From assembly GCA_030606635.1 (NCBI GenBank), contig JAUWGA010000001.1, positions 1-35,237 on the forward strand: 35,237 bases of DNA, written 5' to 3'. The position numbers and the translations under genes were made by a program. The notes under the pieces were generated by a model that did no database searches, was not told the DNA's origin, and worked only from the letters and a program-made list of their open reading frames with translations. How positions within the stretch are numbered: the first letter of the stretch is position 1; every line of letters starts with the position of its first letter. Positions 1-7,011 of this stretch are shown in pieces. This DNA is from Methanosarcinales archaeon (GTDB lineage Archaea > Halobacteriota > Methanosarcinia > Methanosarcinales > Methanogasteraceae).

Positions 1-721
1 CGGAAGGGTTGGGGACGATGCCGATGGCGCATACCTGCGTTTTGAGATGGCAAAAGAAGGTGTAGACACGCAAGGGATCGAGGTCGCCCGGGGCAGAACC
101 GGCAGCGCGATCGTGCTTGTCGATCCAGGCGGCGAGCGCTCAATGTATGTGCATTCCGGTGTGAATGATGCGCTCTCAGTGACGCCAGAGAACCTATCCT
201 ACGTAAAAAGCGCGAGATACCTGCATCTGTCCTCCTTTGTCGACGAAACCGTAATCGATGTGCAGAGAGAGATTCTCGACCGGTCGAAAGCCGAGATATC
301 CTTTGCGCCCGGGATGCTCTATGTCAGGAGAGGGGTCGATACACTCAAGGAAATCATCTCAAAGACCCGTGTCATCTTCTTAAATCGCGATGAGATTGAG
401 ATCCTTACCAGGTCCGGCTACAGAAAGGGAGCGGGAGAGTTAAATGAGGTTGGAGCAGAGATTGTTGTGGTGACGCTCGGCGGAGACGGATGCTACATCC
501 GAACATCGGATGCAGAGGTTTCCATTCCTGGGCTTGCTGCGAGGGTCGTTGATACGACCGGTGCCGGGGATGCGTTCTGTGCCGGGTTTCTGTATGGGCT
601 GCTGATGGATGAGCCGCTTGGGGTGTGCGGGCGTCTCGGGAACTTTGTTGCCGCGAAGTGCATAGGCGCGGTTGGCGCGAGGGAAGGGCTGCCGAGAAAG
701 ATCGAGATTGCAGAGGGTTGA
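1..721 (+). CDS. PfkB/ribokinase-family carbohydrate or nucleoside kinase, 5' truncated by window edge
   Basis: ATP-dependent kinase of the ribokinase/PfkB superfamily; the substrate (sugar, nucleoside or sugar phosphate) cannot be read from the sequence. The frame is open from base 2, and the residues before the first in-window Met (base 47) already match the family (GRVGDDADGAYLRFEMAKEG). The true start therefore lies outside the window and the Met at 47 is internal. Seen downstream: GVDTQGIEV, the TGSAIVLVDPGGERSM strand, an NRDEIEIL segment, and the C-terminal family signature DTTGAGDAFCAGF. That signature holds the GAGD anion hole and catalytic Asp. The gene ends at a TGA at 719-721, converging on hisB. 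A diverged copy of the palindromic element described elsewhere may follow the stop. The family call is secure; the substrate is unknown. Confidence 0.9.
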   Translation, partial: GRVGDDADGAYLRFEMAKEGVDTQGIEVARGRTGSAIVLVDPGGERSMYVHSGVNDALSVTPENLSYVKSARYLHLSSFVDETVIDVQREILDRSKAEISFAPGMLYVRRGVDTLKEIISKTRVIFLNRDEIEILTRSGYRKGAGELNEVGAEIVVVTLGGDGCYIRTSDAEVSIPGLAARVVDTTGAGDAFCAGFLYGLLMDEPLGVCGRLGNFVAAKCIGAVGAREGLPRKIEIAEG

Positions 722-725
722 AACT

Positions 726-750
726 CGCGCCTTGGGCGTAGATGCCTGCA
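726..750. repeat. possible diverged copy of the GTCGAC-core palindromic element
   Basis: The short gap between the pfkB-family stop and the hisB stop contains a stretch that matches the element found in three coding regions at about 17 of 23 positions. Conserved blocks are CGCCT, GGCGT and a TGC end. The central GTCGAC is degraded to GTAGAT. It is the only copy in this window outside a gene. It may be an old insertion or chance similarity. Confidence 0.35.
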
Positions 751-754
751 CTCA

Positions 755-1336
755 TCAGCCGGTGAGCACGCCCTTCGTGCTTGGAATATCCGACCGCTCG
801 ACTGTGGCAGACCTGCGCAGCGCAATCCCGAACGCCTTGAAGATCGCCTCGATTACGTGGTGGTCGTTCTCGCCGCTTGCCGAGATGTGCGCGTTGATGC
901 CGGCACTCGAAACCAGCGAGTGGAAGAAGTGCGGCACCATCTGGGTCGTGAGATCGCCGACCACGTCTGAAGAGAAACCGACATCGAAGACCAGGTAACT
1001 CCTCCCGCTGAGGTCGAGGATCACGCTTGCACTCGCTTCATCCATCGGCACCCTGACATCGGCAAACCGCGCAATCCCTGCATGATCGCCGAGTGCCTGT
1101 GATATCGCCTGCCCGAGCACGATACCGACATCCTCGACCAGGTGGTGATCGCCGAGTTCGGTATCCCCTGCCGCGCTTAGGGTGAGATCGAACAACCCGT
1201 GCCTCGCAAACGAGTCCAGCACATGGTCGAGAAAGGCAACACCTGTGCCGATCTCTGATCTGCCGGTTCCCTCGATCACAAACGTCAGGTCGATCTCTGT
1301 TTCGTTTGTCTTTCGGTTAATGGTCGCTTTTCGCAT
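755..1336 (-). CDS. hisB: imidazoleglycerol-phosphate dehydratase (HisB), histidine biosynthesis
   Basis: Converts imidazole glycerol phosphate to imidazole acetol phosphate, the sixth step of histidine synthesis, in the cytoplasm. The 193 residues match the monofunctional enzyme, with no fused histidinol-phosphatase domain. The metal-binding repeats are visible: FLDHVLDSFARHG near residues 35-47, DHHLVEDVG (H64, H65, E68) and the second-half NDHHVIEAIFKA (H159, H160, E163). Both Mn-binding histidine clusters are intact. The ATG at 1336 lies 6 bases after the stop of the upstream membrane-protein gene on the same strand, so they are probably co-transcribed. No other his gene is present, so the pathway is scattered, as is common in archaea. 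Confidence 0.97.
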   Translation of the reverse strand: MRKATINRKTNETEIDLTFVIEGTGRSEIGTGVAFLDHVLDSFARHGLFDLTLSAAGDTELGDHHLVEDVGIVLGQAISQALGDHAGIARFADVRVPMDEASASVILDLSGRSYLVFDVGFSSDVVGDLTTQMVPHFFHSLVSSAGINAHISASGENDHHVIEAIFKAFGIALRRSATVERSDIPSTKGVLTG

Positions 1337-1342
1337 GGCTGT

Positions 1343-1660
1343 TTATCGATATAATCTGCCTGTGATCTCTTTTATGCTGGCTCTGGTCTCATTGGTCATG
1401 GCATCCAGTTTGCGATCCATACTCTCCTCCATGCCCTGAATATTTATCCGCAAGGATCGCTCCTTCGCCTCGATCTCGGATTCGATCCTCCTGAGCCGCG
1501 CATCCGCACCCAGGATCATCGCGGCGAGCGCAGCTACCAGCACCATCGCAGAGACATAGATCACAGGATCCTGGTTACCCAGGTAATTGAGCCATCTAAA
1601 CGTCAGTACAAATGCTGATACGACCATCAACGTTGCATATATCGTGTCTTTTGTATCCAT
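1343..1660 (-). CDS. small two-TM membrane protein with C-terminal coiled coil
   Basis: A 105-residue protein I do not recognise as a named family. Residues about 8-24 and 32-50 form two hydrophobic segments (TLMVVSAFVLTFRWLNYLG; VIYVSAMVLVAALAAMILG). They are followed by a charged heptad-like helix (residues 52-100, rich in R, E and I) that should project into the cytoplasm. A ribosome binding site (GAGGT) lies 9 bases before the ATG, and a TTTATAAA box about 45 bases upstream gives a convincing promoter. It is the first gene of a probable two-gene unit with hisB, separated by 6 bases. No functional link to histidine synthesis is evident. It could be a small scaffold or stress protein. Confidence 0.75.
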   Translation of the reverse strand: MDTKDTIYATLMVVSAFVLTFRWLNYLGNQDPVIYVSAMVLVAALAAMILGADARLRRIESEIEAKERSLRINIQGMEESMDRKLDAMTNETRASIKEITGRLYR

Positions 1661-1705
1661 TCCTGCACAACCTCTTGGTGGGTGATGTATTATCGTTCAC
1701 ACACA

Positions 1706-1713
1706 TTTATAAA
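1706..1713 (-). promoter_or_regulatory. archaeal TATA box for the membrane protein-hisB unit
   Basis: TTTATAAA read on the minus strand, preceded by a purine-containing stretch. A start site about 26 bases downstream (near 1683) would give a leader of about 22 bases carrying the GAGGT ribosome binding site before the ATG at 1660. Rest of gap 1661-1809: nothing else seen. Confidence 0.6.
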
Positions 1714-1809
1714 TCTTAACATAAAATCCGGGATGTGCTTGGCGCGATCTCGGTGTTTTGTTTGAGACCTGAAACTGCTTACGATCAGGAAATAGCCCGA
1801 AAACCATCC

Positions 1810-3192
1810 CTACACCGCTACATGCATCCGCGTCTCTTCCTGCCCGCGCCATTCTCTATCTGTCGCAGTCCTGATCAGGATCTTATGCGCAGCGATCTCT
1901 GCCTTCTTTTTCGCATCGAACGCGTCTGCACCCATGGCAAGCGAGATCCCCATCCGCTCCTCAACGACCCACCTGCTGTGATACGAAAAAGGCTTTCCGA
2001 AGAGCTGGATGTTTGCGCCCGGCACAGACATCGCATCGAAGAGACCTTTGTACATCGGATCGAACCCCTGGGCTTGCGAGATGATCACGTGGGATGCCGC
2101 TGGCATCAGTGGGTCGAAGATGCGGTAACCCTCCTCGATCCTTGCCGGAACCGGAAGCCCTGTTATCGCACGAACATGCAAGCCACCCTCATTAAATCCC
2201 TGCGGATGCGAGATATACGTAACCATGCCGGTATCGTGCGGGCGTGGCGCGCATTCGTTGCCATAGATCTCGACTTTACCATCCCGGACGCGGACGAAGA
2301 GTTCGCATCCGAAGACGCCGACTCCACCCAGTTCGTCTGTGATCCGGCGTGCAGCATCGTAAATCTTCCTTTCCGCCTCTTTCGCAAGCTCGGGGTCCTT
2401 TTCGACAGACTTTCCGATATCATCCACGTTATACGGAAGATACTCCTCGATATTCGGACTATGCCACGATGAGTGGTAATCGCCATCGATCTGGTAGTGC
2501 CCGACCGGCTTTGGGAATGTGGTGACGATGTTACCGTCCTCGTCCAGATGCCTCACAGCAAGTTCTGTTACCTCGGTATTAAACGGGATATATTCCTCGA
2601 TGATCGCACGTTCGCCAGATCCGCGGGTCTCGTATCTGGCAGCGTCCATCGCTGCTTTGATGTCATCGCGGCTCTCGATGAAGTACGAGCCCTTGCCGCT
2701 GCTCGACATGATCGCCTTACTGAAGCACGGATACCCGATCTTCTCGACAGCATCTGTAAACTCAGAGAGGTCGTCTGTGCGGGTGTACGCGTAAGCTCCT
2801 GTTTTAACGCCTGATGCAACGATTAACTCCCTGATGCGCTCACGGTTCATCGCCGCATGAGTTGCCGCTGCGTTCGGCGTGACCAGATACCCGTCCTCCT
2901 CGAACTCGTTGAGAACATCGAGGTCGATCGCCTCGATCTCCGGTATGATGACGTCAGGTCGTTCCCGATCCACGATAGAACGCATCGCATTCGCATCCAT
3001 CATGTTGACGGTGTATGCCTTGTGCGCGACCTGTTGTGCTGGCGCCCGTTCGTACCGGTCCACAGCGACGACTTCCATACCGAGGCGCTGGGCTTCTATC
3101 GCGATCTCTTTTCCGAGTTCGCCCGCGCCGAAGAGGAGAAGCTTAAGCGACCTCTCTTCGAGCGGGGCTGCGAGAATCTCAAGTTGTCTCAT
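1810..3192 (-). CDS. purT: formate-dependent phosphoribosylglycinamide formyltransferase (PurT)
   Basis: ATP-grasp enzyme that formylates GAR using formate and ATP in purine synthesis. It replaces the folate-dependent PurN, as is usual in methanogen-related archaea. Seen in order: N-terminal pre-ATP-grasp fold with LLLFGAGELGKEIAIEAQRLG (residues 18-38), VDRYERAPAQQVAHKAY, PDVIIPEIEAI, then the ATP-grasp core with MSSSGKGSYF, EEYIPFNTEVTELAVR and GCELFVR, and the C-terminal APRPHDTGMVT signature. At 460 residues it is longer than the roughly 390 of bacterial PurT. Most of the excess is an insertion after PVGHYQIDGDY, near residues 235-275. An AGGAG ribosome binding site lies 9 bases before the ATG. 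It appears monocistronic. Confidence 0.96.
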   Translation of the reverse strand: MRQLEILAAPLEERSLKLLLFGAGELGKEIAIEAQRLGMEVVAVDRYERAPAQQVAHKAYTVNMMDANAMRSIVDRERPDVIIPEIEAIDLDVLNEFEEDGYLVTPNAAATHAAMNRERIRELIVASGVKTGAYAYTRTDDLSEFTDAVEKIGYPCFSKAIMSSSGKGSYFIESRDDIKAAMDAARYETRGSGERAIIEEYIPFNTEVTELAVRHLDEDGNIVTTFPKPVGHYQIDGDYHSSWHSPNIEEYLPYNVDDIGKSVEKDPELAKEAERKIYDAARRITDELGGVGVFGCELFVRVRDGKVEIYGNECAPRPHDTGMVTYISHPQGFNEGGLHVRAITGLPVPARIEEGYRIFDPLMPAASHVIISQAQGFDPMYKGLFDAMSVPGANIQLFGKPFSYHSRWVVEERMGISLAMGADAFDAKKKAEIAAHKILIRTATDREWRGQEETRMHVAV

Positions 3193-3237
3193 GGTATCCT
3201 ACTCCTGTACGGTGTTATGCGGCAAGGTACTTATTAG

Positions 3238-3245
3238 TATTTTAA
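3238..3245 (-). promoter_or_regulatory. probable TATA box for purT
   Basis: TTAAAATA on the minus strand about 46 bases upstream of the ATG. A start near 3215 gives a short leader with the AGGAG site. A second, stronger-looking box (TATAAAAT preceded by AAAAGG) lies at 3379-3386 and would give a leader of about 160 bases. I see no known riboswitch in that leader. Confidence 0.4.
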
Positions 3246-3436
3246 GATGTGATTCACGTTACGGCTATCGATTTGTCTGGTTCTATAACGACATGGCAGA
3301 TCGCAGGAGCGCAGTCGAATCACTAAATTCCAGAGCAAATAAATTCGTGCAAATATGGGGTATGCGCCAGCATTCGTGATTTTATACCTTTTGGTCATGA
3401 CATTACAGAAACTTTTCGGAAACACGTTATAAAGAG

Positions 3437-3529
3437 ATATGCGAGCGGGAGTGTGGGGTTTGGGGGGGTAGTGTGGGGAGGGGGTAGTGTGGTAAAAAAA
3501 GAGGTTTTTTCAAAAACCCGCTCGCATAT
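3437..3529 (-). ncRNA. candidate structured C-rich small RNA, copy 1 (about 93 nt)
   Basis: Read on the minus strand, the segment opens with ATATGCGAGCGGG and closes with its exact complement, giving a 13-bp perfect terminal stem (3517-3529 with 3437-3449). Inside come an A/U hairpin (runs of A and T at 3494-3510 around GAGG/CCTC) and a long pyrimidine strand made of C-runs separated by three CCACACT units. A consensus archaeal promoter (TTTAAATA with upstream AAGG) sits so that transcription would start at about 3529-3530, the first base of the stem. There is no open reading frame. A second copy with the same plan lies at 3697-3771. The family is not one I recognise. The pairing, duplication and promoter placement are seen directly; that it is transcribed as an RNA gene is inferred. 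Confidence 0.7.
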
Positions 3530-3551
3530 ATGCCATATTGTGGTGTGATAC

Positions 3552-3565
3552 TATTTAAACCTTAT
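3552..3565 (-). promoter_or_regulatory. BRE + TATA promoter of RNA copy 1
   Basis: On the minus strand ATAAGG (BRE-like) is followed directly by TTTAAATA, a perfect archaeal box A. The box centre is about 26 bases from the first base of the 13-bp terminal stem. The extended block (AAGGTTTAWATAGTATCA) is conserved in the second copy with nearly the same spacing: 18 against 17 bases from the end of the shared arm to the start of the block. Confidence 0.75.
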
Positions 3566-3696
3566 GGTTTCAACAGAATATTCGTCATAATCCTGACATA
3601 TTCACAGCCAACATTGCCATACGGACCTACCACCCATTAGACCGTAGTCGTAGTCAAAACTGAAGCAATCGAAAGTGAAGAACTTGGTAGGGGGAT

Positions 3697-3771
3697 ATGC
3701 GAGCGGGAGTGTGGGAAGTGGGGAGTGGGGGTTAGTGTGGTTAAAAAGAGTTTTTAGAAACCCGCTCGCAT
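3697..3771 (-). ncRNA. candidate structured C-rich small RNA, copy 2 (about 75 nt)
   Basis: Paralogue of the candidate at 3437-3529. The terminal stem is 11 perfect base pairs (3761-3771 with 3697-3707, ATGCGAGCGGG and complement). The inner A/U hairpin is AAAAA-CTC-TTTTT at 3743-3755, and the C-rich strand carries two CCACACT units instead of three. Differences from copy 1 are concentrated in the C-run lengths, while both stems and the CCACACT units are kept. That is the pattern expected if RNA structure is under selection. The gap between the copies (3530-3696) holds only the copy-1 promoter and otherwise nothing I can identify. Confidence 0.7.
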
Positions 3772-3794
3772 GTTACACCACTACTACCTGATAC

Positions 3795-3808
3795 TATATA
3801 AACCTTGC
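3795..3808 (-). promoter_or_regulatory. BRE + TATA promoter of RNA copy 2
   Basis: GCAAGG followed by TTTATATA on the minus strand, an ideal archaeal promoter core. The predicted start at about 3771-3772 is the first base of the terminal stem. It lies only about 60 bases beyond the stop of the upstream MFS gene, so the RNA has its own promoter rather than being that gene's tail. Confidence 0.75.
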
Positions 3809-3870
3809 GGCGCGGTGGGGCTGTCACGCCATGCCACCTTGCGCGAACATCCGCATAAGAGGTGGGGGGA

Positions 3871-4959
3871 TCACCGCTTCACCGCAAGCGCGTGCAACGG
3901 AAAGAGGGCGAGCGCGCCCACAGCGACTCCGGCGATTCCGAAGAGTGCTACGTAATCGGCATACAAGAGAATTCCTGCCGCAACTACCGGAAGTGCGGCA
4001 AATCCGGCATAAGTGCATGTATTAAAGACCCCCATCGCCATGCCGCGATCAGAACCGAGGGAGGCAACCCCCGCGACAAGCCCGACCATCGCAAACCCGG
4101 ATCCGGCGCCCATGATAGTAAGCCCGATCGGATGGTATATGGTCGCCACGATGCCGATTCCGGTTATCAGCGCACCTGCCCGGATCAGCCAGCGTTCAGT
4201 GGTACACGCACGACCGCCGATGAGCGAGGTCACCATCGCTCCAAAATAGACACCGGAAAGCGCAAGTCCCAGAGGGGACGGCGTTAAATCCGTGAAAGAT
4301 GGGAAATAAGCAACAAGAACCCCTGTCGCACCAAATAAGACGAAGGCGATCACCCATATCTGTAGATACCGCGCATCGGAAAGGATCGCGAATACACCCG
4401 AAATCCTCTGTGGTGCAGGCGGGATATCCGGATCATCGGGCTCCTGTTTCAGTGAAATCACAAGCACCAGTGCAGGGACTGCGAGCAAGGTAAATACCAG
4501 TATTCCACTTTTCAGATGGTAATACGTAAGTTCGGCAGCGGCTACAACACCGAGAGCAAGTCCGACATTGATCAGAAAAGTAAACTCTCCTATGTACTGC
4601 CTTCGATTCTTAAATTTCGTGAGCATCGAGAACGCTGCCGGAAAGAAAGCCCCGCAGGCGCACCCTTCGACAAAACGCGCAGACACGAGGATCTGCGGGG
4701 AGTCGGATAAGAAGAGCAGGACTCCGGATATGATCGTCAGAACGATACTGAGCAGGATAAACCGCGTATTTCCGTACCGGTCAGCAAGCATCCCGAGCGG
4801 GATCATCGAGACGAGTGCGCCTGCAAAGTACGCGGAGAAGATCATGCTCTGCACAAACGTTTCACCAGAGAGATCCGGGAGAATCGGCACAACCGCATCC
4901 GAGAGCCCCATGATCACGAAGACCGAGAGATAGAGACACGCGCGTATCCGGTTCATCAT
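3871..4959 (-). CDS. major facilitator superfamily transporter
   Basis: A 362-residue integral membrane protein with about 11-12 predicted TM helices. The cytoplasmic loop between helices 2 and 3 carries the MFS motif A (GMLADRYGNTRFIL, near residues 57-70), and a weaker counterpart occurs in the second half. It begins MMNRIRACLYLSVFVIMGLSDAVVP, with helix 1 immediately after the start. An acidic residue in helix 1 (D22) fits a proton-coupled exporter. It is shorter than the usual 390-420 residues, with a short central loop. The substrate is unknown. The ribosome binding site is weak; either of the two adjacent ATGs could be used. It follows the lipoprotein gene on the same strand, but a terminator separates them. 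Confidence 0.88.
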   Translation of the reverse strand: MMNRIRACLYLSVFVIMGLSDAVVPILPDLSGETFVQSMIFSAYFAGALVSMIPLGMLADRYGNTRFILLSIVLTIISGVLLFLSDSPQILVSARFVEGCACGAFFPAAFSMLTKFKNRRQYIGEFTFLINVGLALGVVAAAELTYYHLKSGILVFTLLAVPALVLVISLKQEPDDPDIPPAPQRISGVFAILSDARYLQIWVIAFVLFGATGVLVAYFPSFTDLTPSPLGLALSGVYFGAMVTSLIGGRACTTERWLIRAGALITGIGIVATIYHPIGLTIMGAGSGFAMVGLVAGVASLGSDRGMAMGVFNTCTYAGFAALPVVAAGILLYADYVALFGIAGVAVGALALFPLHALAVKR

Positions 4960-5046
4960 TCAGATATCAGGATCGGATGGTTGTAAAGTTGTTGGGCAGA
5001 AACTCCTGGTCGTTTCAACCGGCAACTGATTCGCACGACTGAAAAC

Positions 5047-5073
5047 AAAAAAGGATGGGTTTTGGCGCCCATC
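5047..5073 (-). terminator. intrinsic-type terminator of the lipoprotein gene
   Basis: On the minus strand GATGGG and CCCATC form a 6-bp stem (5068-5073 with 5054-5059) with an 8-base loop. It is followed one base later by six T (5052-5047) and further T-rich sequence. The stem begins within the stop codon. Confidence 0.65.
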
Positions 5074-5878
5074 ACTCAGGAAGCGGGGGAAATCCGGGTC
5101 CGCCCGACGCTCCGTCAAGTATCTCGCCACCCATTTCGCCAAGCACTGTGAGATCAACGATCTCCGCACCGGCAGGGAGGTCAAACGTACTGTCCGGGAT
5201 ATTCGTATCCACATCAAACTCTGTGACCTCGTAGTGCACGCTCTCGGATTTGCCCTCGTATGTGCACTCATAGTCGAGCAGTAGCGTGAACCCGGTCTGC
5301 TTGTCCACGATCAGGTCAGCTCTTCCCATGCCGATATCTTCGCGGCCGAGTGCTCCGGCAGGTTGCCATACCTTGCTGTAGTCCAGTTTGACGGCCTTGC
5401 GACCCAGGCACGTTGTGTCGCTGTCTGTGATCCAGCTATCATCCCATGCGGAATCGTCGCTATAGCAACCATACGCCGCCCAGAACGGGTTTCCAAATCC
5501 GATGTTATCATCGGAACATTCCCCGGTTTTGATCACTGTGCCTTCCGCCTCGTCCACTATGTACATCCCATCCGCGTTCTGCAAGATGGTCATCGAATCC
5601 GCGCCATGGTTACTGCTGATCACCGACTTGAAGAACCAGACGTCTCCGGATTTCTTGCGCCATTCCTCAAATACGGCAGTATCCCCGTCATCGGTGGATA
5701 CGGTCGCTTTGTAGTGCAGGGAAGTCACATCGATCAGATCGAGATAATGTGCGATGCCGGATGGTACGCTCTCTTCTTGCGATTCATTCTGTTTGCTAGA
5801 ATCCGAGTCCACACAGCCGCACAACGTCACTGCGAGTACAAGAGCGAACACGACTGCGATTATTCTTACATGTTTCAT
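5072..5878 (-). CDS. secreted lipoprotein, LolA/RseB-like fold candidate
   Basis: A predicted membrane-anchored, outward-facing lipoprotein of 268 residues. It has a basic start (MKHVR), a hydrophobic stretch and a lipobox LCGC with the acylated Cys at about residue 22. A Ser/Glu-rich linker follows. The rest alternates beta strands with phrases such as HYKATVSTDDGDTAVFEEWRKK, DGMYIVDEAEGTVIKTG and DLIVDKQTGFTLLLDYE. These resemble the half-barrel of LolA/RseB or DUF4367-like archaeal proteins. I chose the second ATG (5878) because an AGGAG site lies 8 bases before it but only 2 bases from the first ATG at 5884. The ligand is unknown. The family assignment is by fold impression only. Confidence 0.8.
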   Translation of the reverse strand: MKHVRIIAVVFALVLAVTLCGCVDSDSSKQNESQEESVPSGIAHYLDLIDVTSLHYKATVSTDDGDTAVFEEWRKKSGDVWFFKSVISSNHGADSMTILQNADGMYIVDEAEGTVIKTGECSDDNIGFGNPFWAAYGCYSDDSAWDDSWITDSDTTCLGRKAVKLDYSKVWQPAGALGREDIGMGRADLIVDKQTGFTLLLDYECTYEGKSESVHYEVTEFDVDTNIPDSTFDLPAGAEIVDLTVLGEMGGEILDGASGGPGFPPLPE

Positions 5879-6068
5879 TGCCATATCTCCTGTGTTTTAT
5901 GTTCGGTTTGAGCAGATTTGACTTGTTCTCTCCGCACTATAATAACTCTGCTTCTTTTTTTGGGCTCGTTTTATTGTCGCCTGAAGCGGTGCATCGCGTC
6001 GCGCTGAAGGGTGTTTGTAACGGGAATTTTTCTTAAATTATTCACCAACTATGCGAAGCTAAAAATCT

Positions 6069-6827
6069 CTAATCTTTGACCTTTATATAAAAAACATCAG
6101 GGCCATTTTTCATCTTAATATTTTTTAATTCAAATAAATTTGGATGCGCCTTAACAAGTAGGGATAATTGTTTGTATCCATAAGACCTTGGATCAAAACT
6201 CGGATCTAACTGGAGTAAACAATTTCCCACCGCGCCCAAATGCGCCCAACCATCCTCCCCTAAAGCCATTTCAAAAGCTTCTTTGAGCAATGGAATCGGA
6301 TCCGATATTTTCGCTTCTTCACCGGTTGTTAATAAACTCTTTAATTCCGTTTCATTTCCCCGGATGGACTCTTTAGGTGTTAGATTTTCAGTATAAATGA
6401 ATATGTTGCATGCATTTACGAATGCCTTCGGTGTTATGCTTTTACCAACCCCCATCACAAAAACACCGCTTTCACGAATTCTAGTTGCAAGTCTTGTATA
6501 ATCACTGTCACTGGAAACGATACAGAAACCTTCTACTGAATCGTCATGAAGGATATCCATTGCATCAATAATCATCGCACTATCTGTGGAGTTCTTGCCA
6601 ACCGTATAACGGAACTGTTGGATTGGTTGAATTGCAAGATTATTTAAAGTCTCTTTCCATCCATTCATATTTGGTGTAGTCCAGTCGCCATAGATACGCC
6701 TTATCGTAATTGGTCCGTGTTTACCCGTTTCAGCTAAGATCTTTTCAATTAAAGTCGGTTGTGCATTATCACCATCTATAAGTAAAGCAATTTTTATCTT
6801 ATTTGTATCATTAAACTGGTTGATCAT
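6069..6827 (-). CDS. NYN/PIN-like (LabA/DUF88) protein with C-terminal OST-HTH (LOTUS) domain
   Basis: A predicted RNase-like protein of 252 residues. The N-terminal NYN domain shows ALLIDGDNAQP (D18, D20, N21), STDSAMIIDAMDIL (D82) and VSSDSDYTRLATRIRESG (D107, D109), the acidic set of the PIN-like fold. Residues about 170-250 form an OST-HTH/LOTUS module (LKEAFEMALGEDGWAHLGAVGN, SYGYKQLSLLVKAHPNLFEL), a putative RNA-binding unit often paired with NYN in bacteria. AGGAG precedes the ATG by about 12 bases. The gene is visibly more A+T-rich than its neighbours, which suggests lateral acquisition. RNA cleavage is the family expectation; the target is unknown. Confidence 0.9.
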   Translation of the reverse strand: MINQFNDTNKIKIALLIDGDNAQPTLIEKILAETGKHGPITIRRIYGDWTTPNMNGWKETLNNLAIQPIQQFRYTVGKNSTDSAMIIDAMDILHDDSVEGFCIVSSDSDYTRLATRIRESGVFVMGVGKSITPKAFVNACNIFIYTENLTPKESIRGNETELKSLLTTGEEAKISDPIPLLKEAFEMALGEDGWAHLGAVGNCLLQLDPSFDPRSYGYKQLSLLVKAHPNLFELKNIKMKNGPDVFYIKVKD

Positions 6828-6950
6828 ACTTGGATCACACTCCTGTTACCGTTCAATAAATTTAAAAACATTCTTCCAATAACTTTAAGGAATGGCGATT
6901 CACGTCCCCGGTCTATGAATACACTCATAAGTATTATACTTGGGAGGATA

Positions 6951-6960
6951 CTATATATGC
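6951..6960 (-). promoter_or_regulatory. TATA-like promoter upstream of the NYN gene
   Basis: GCATATATAG on the minus strand in the 184-base gap between the NYN gene and the operon upstream. A start near 6930 would give a leader of about 100 bases. The short open frame through this gap looks accidental because this promoter sits inside it. Confidence 0.45.
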
Positions 6961-7011
6961 TGCTCTTGGCGGGAATGTAAGCCCACAACCCCGGCAGTTC
7001 CTGCACAATTG

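Noticed and set aside
1735..2472. 245-residue open frame antisense to purT
   Set aside because: It is a shadow frame rich in R, H and C; PurT is certain.
3234..3425. 63-residue minus-strand frame upstream of purT
   Set aside because: It covers the purT promoter region, with no ribosome site and no homologous features.
3437..3771. Interpretation of the paired repeats as a CRISPR remnant or as rho-independent terminators
   Set aside because: There are only two units, with internal hairpins and no spacer pattern. Each unit is preceded, not followed, by promoter signals, and no T-run follows the terminal stem of copy 2.
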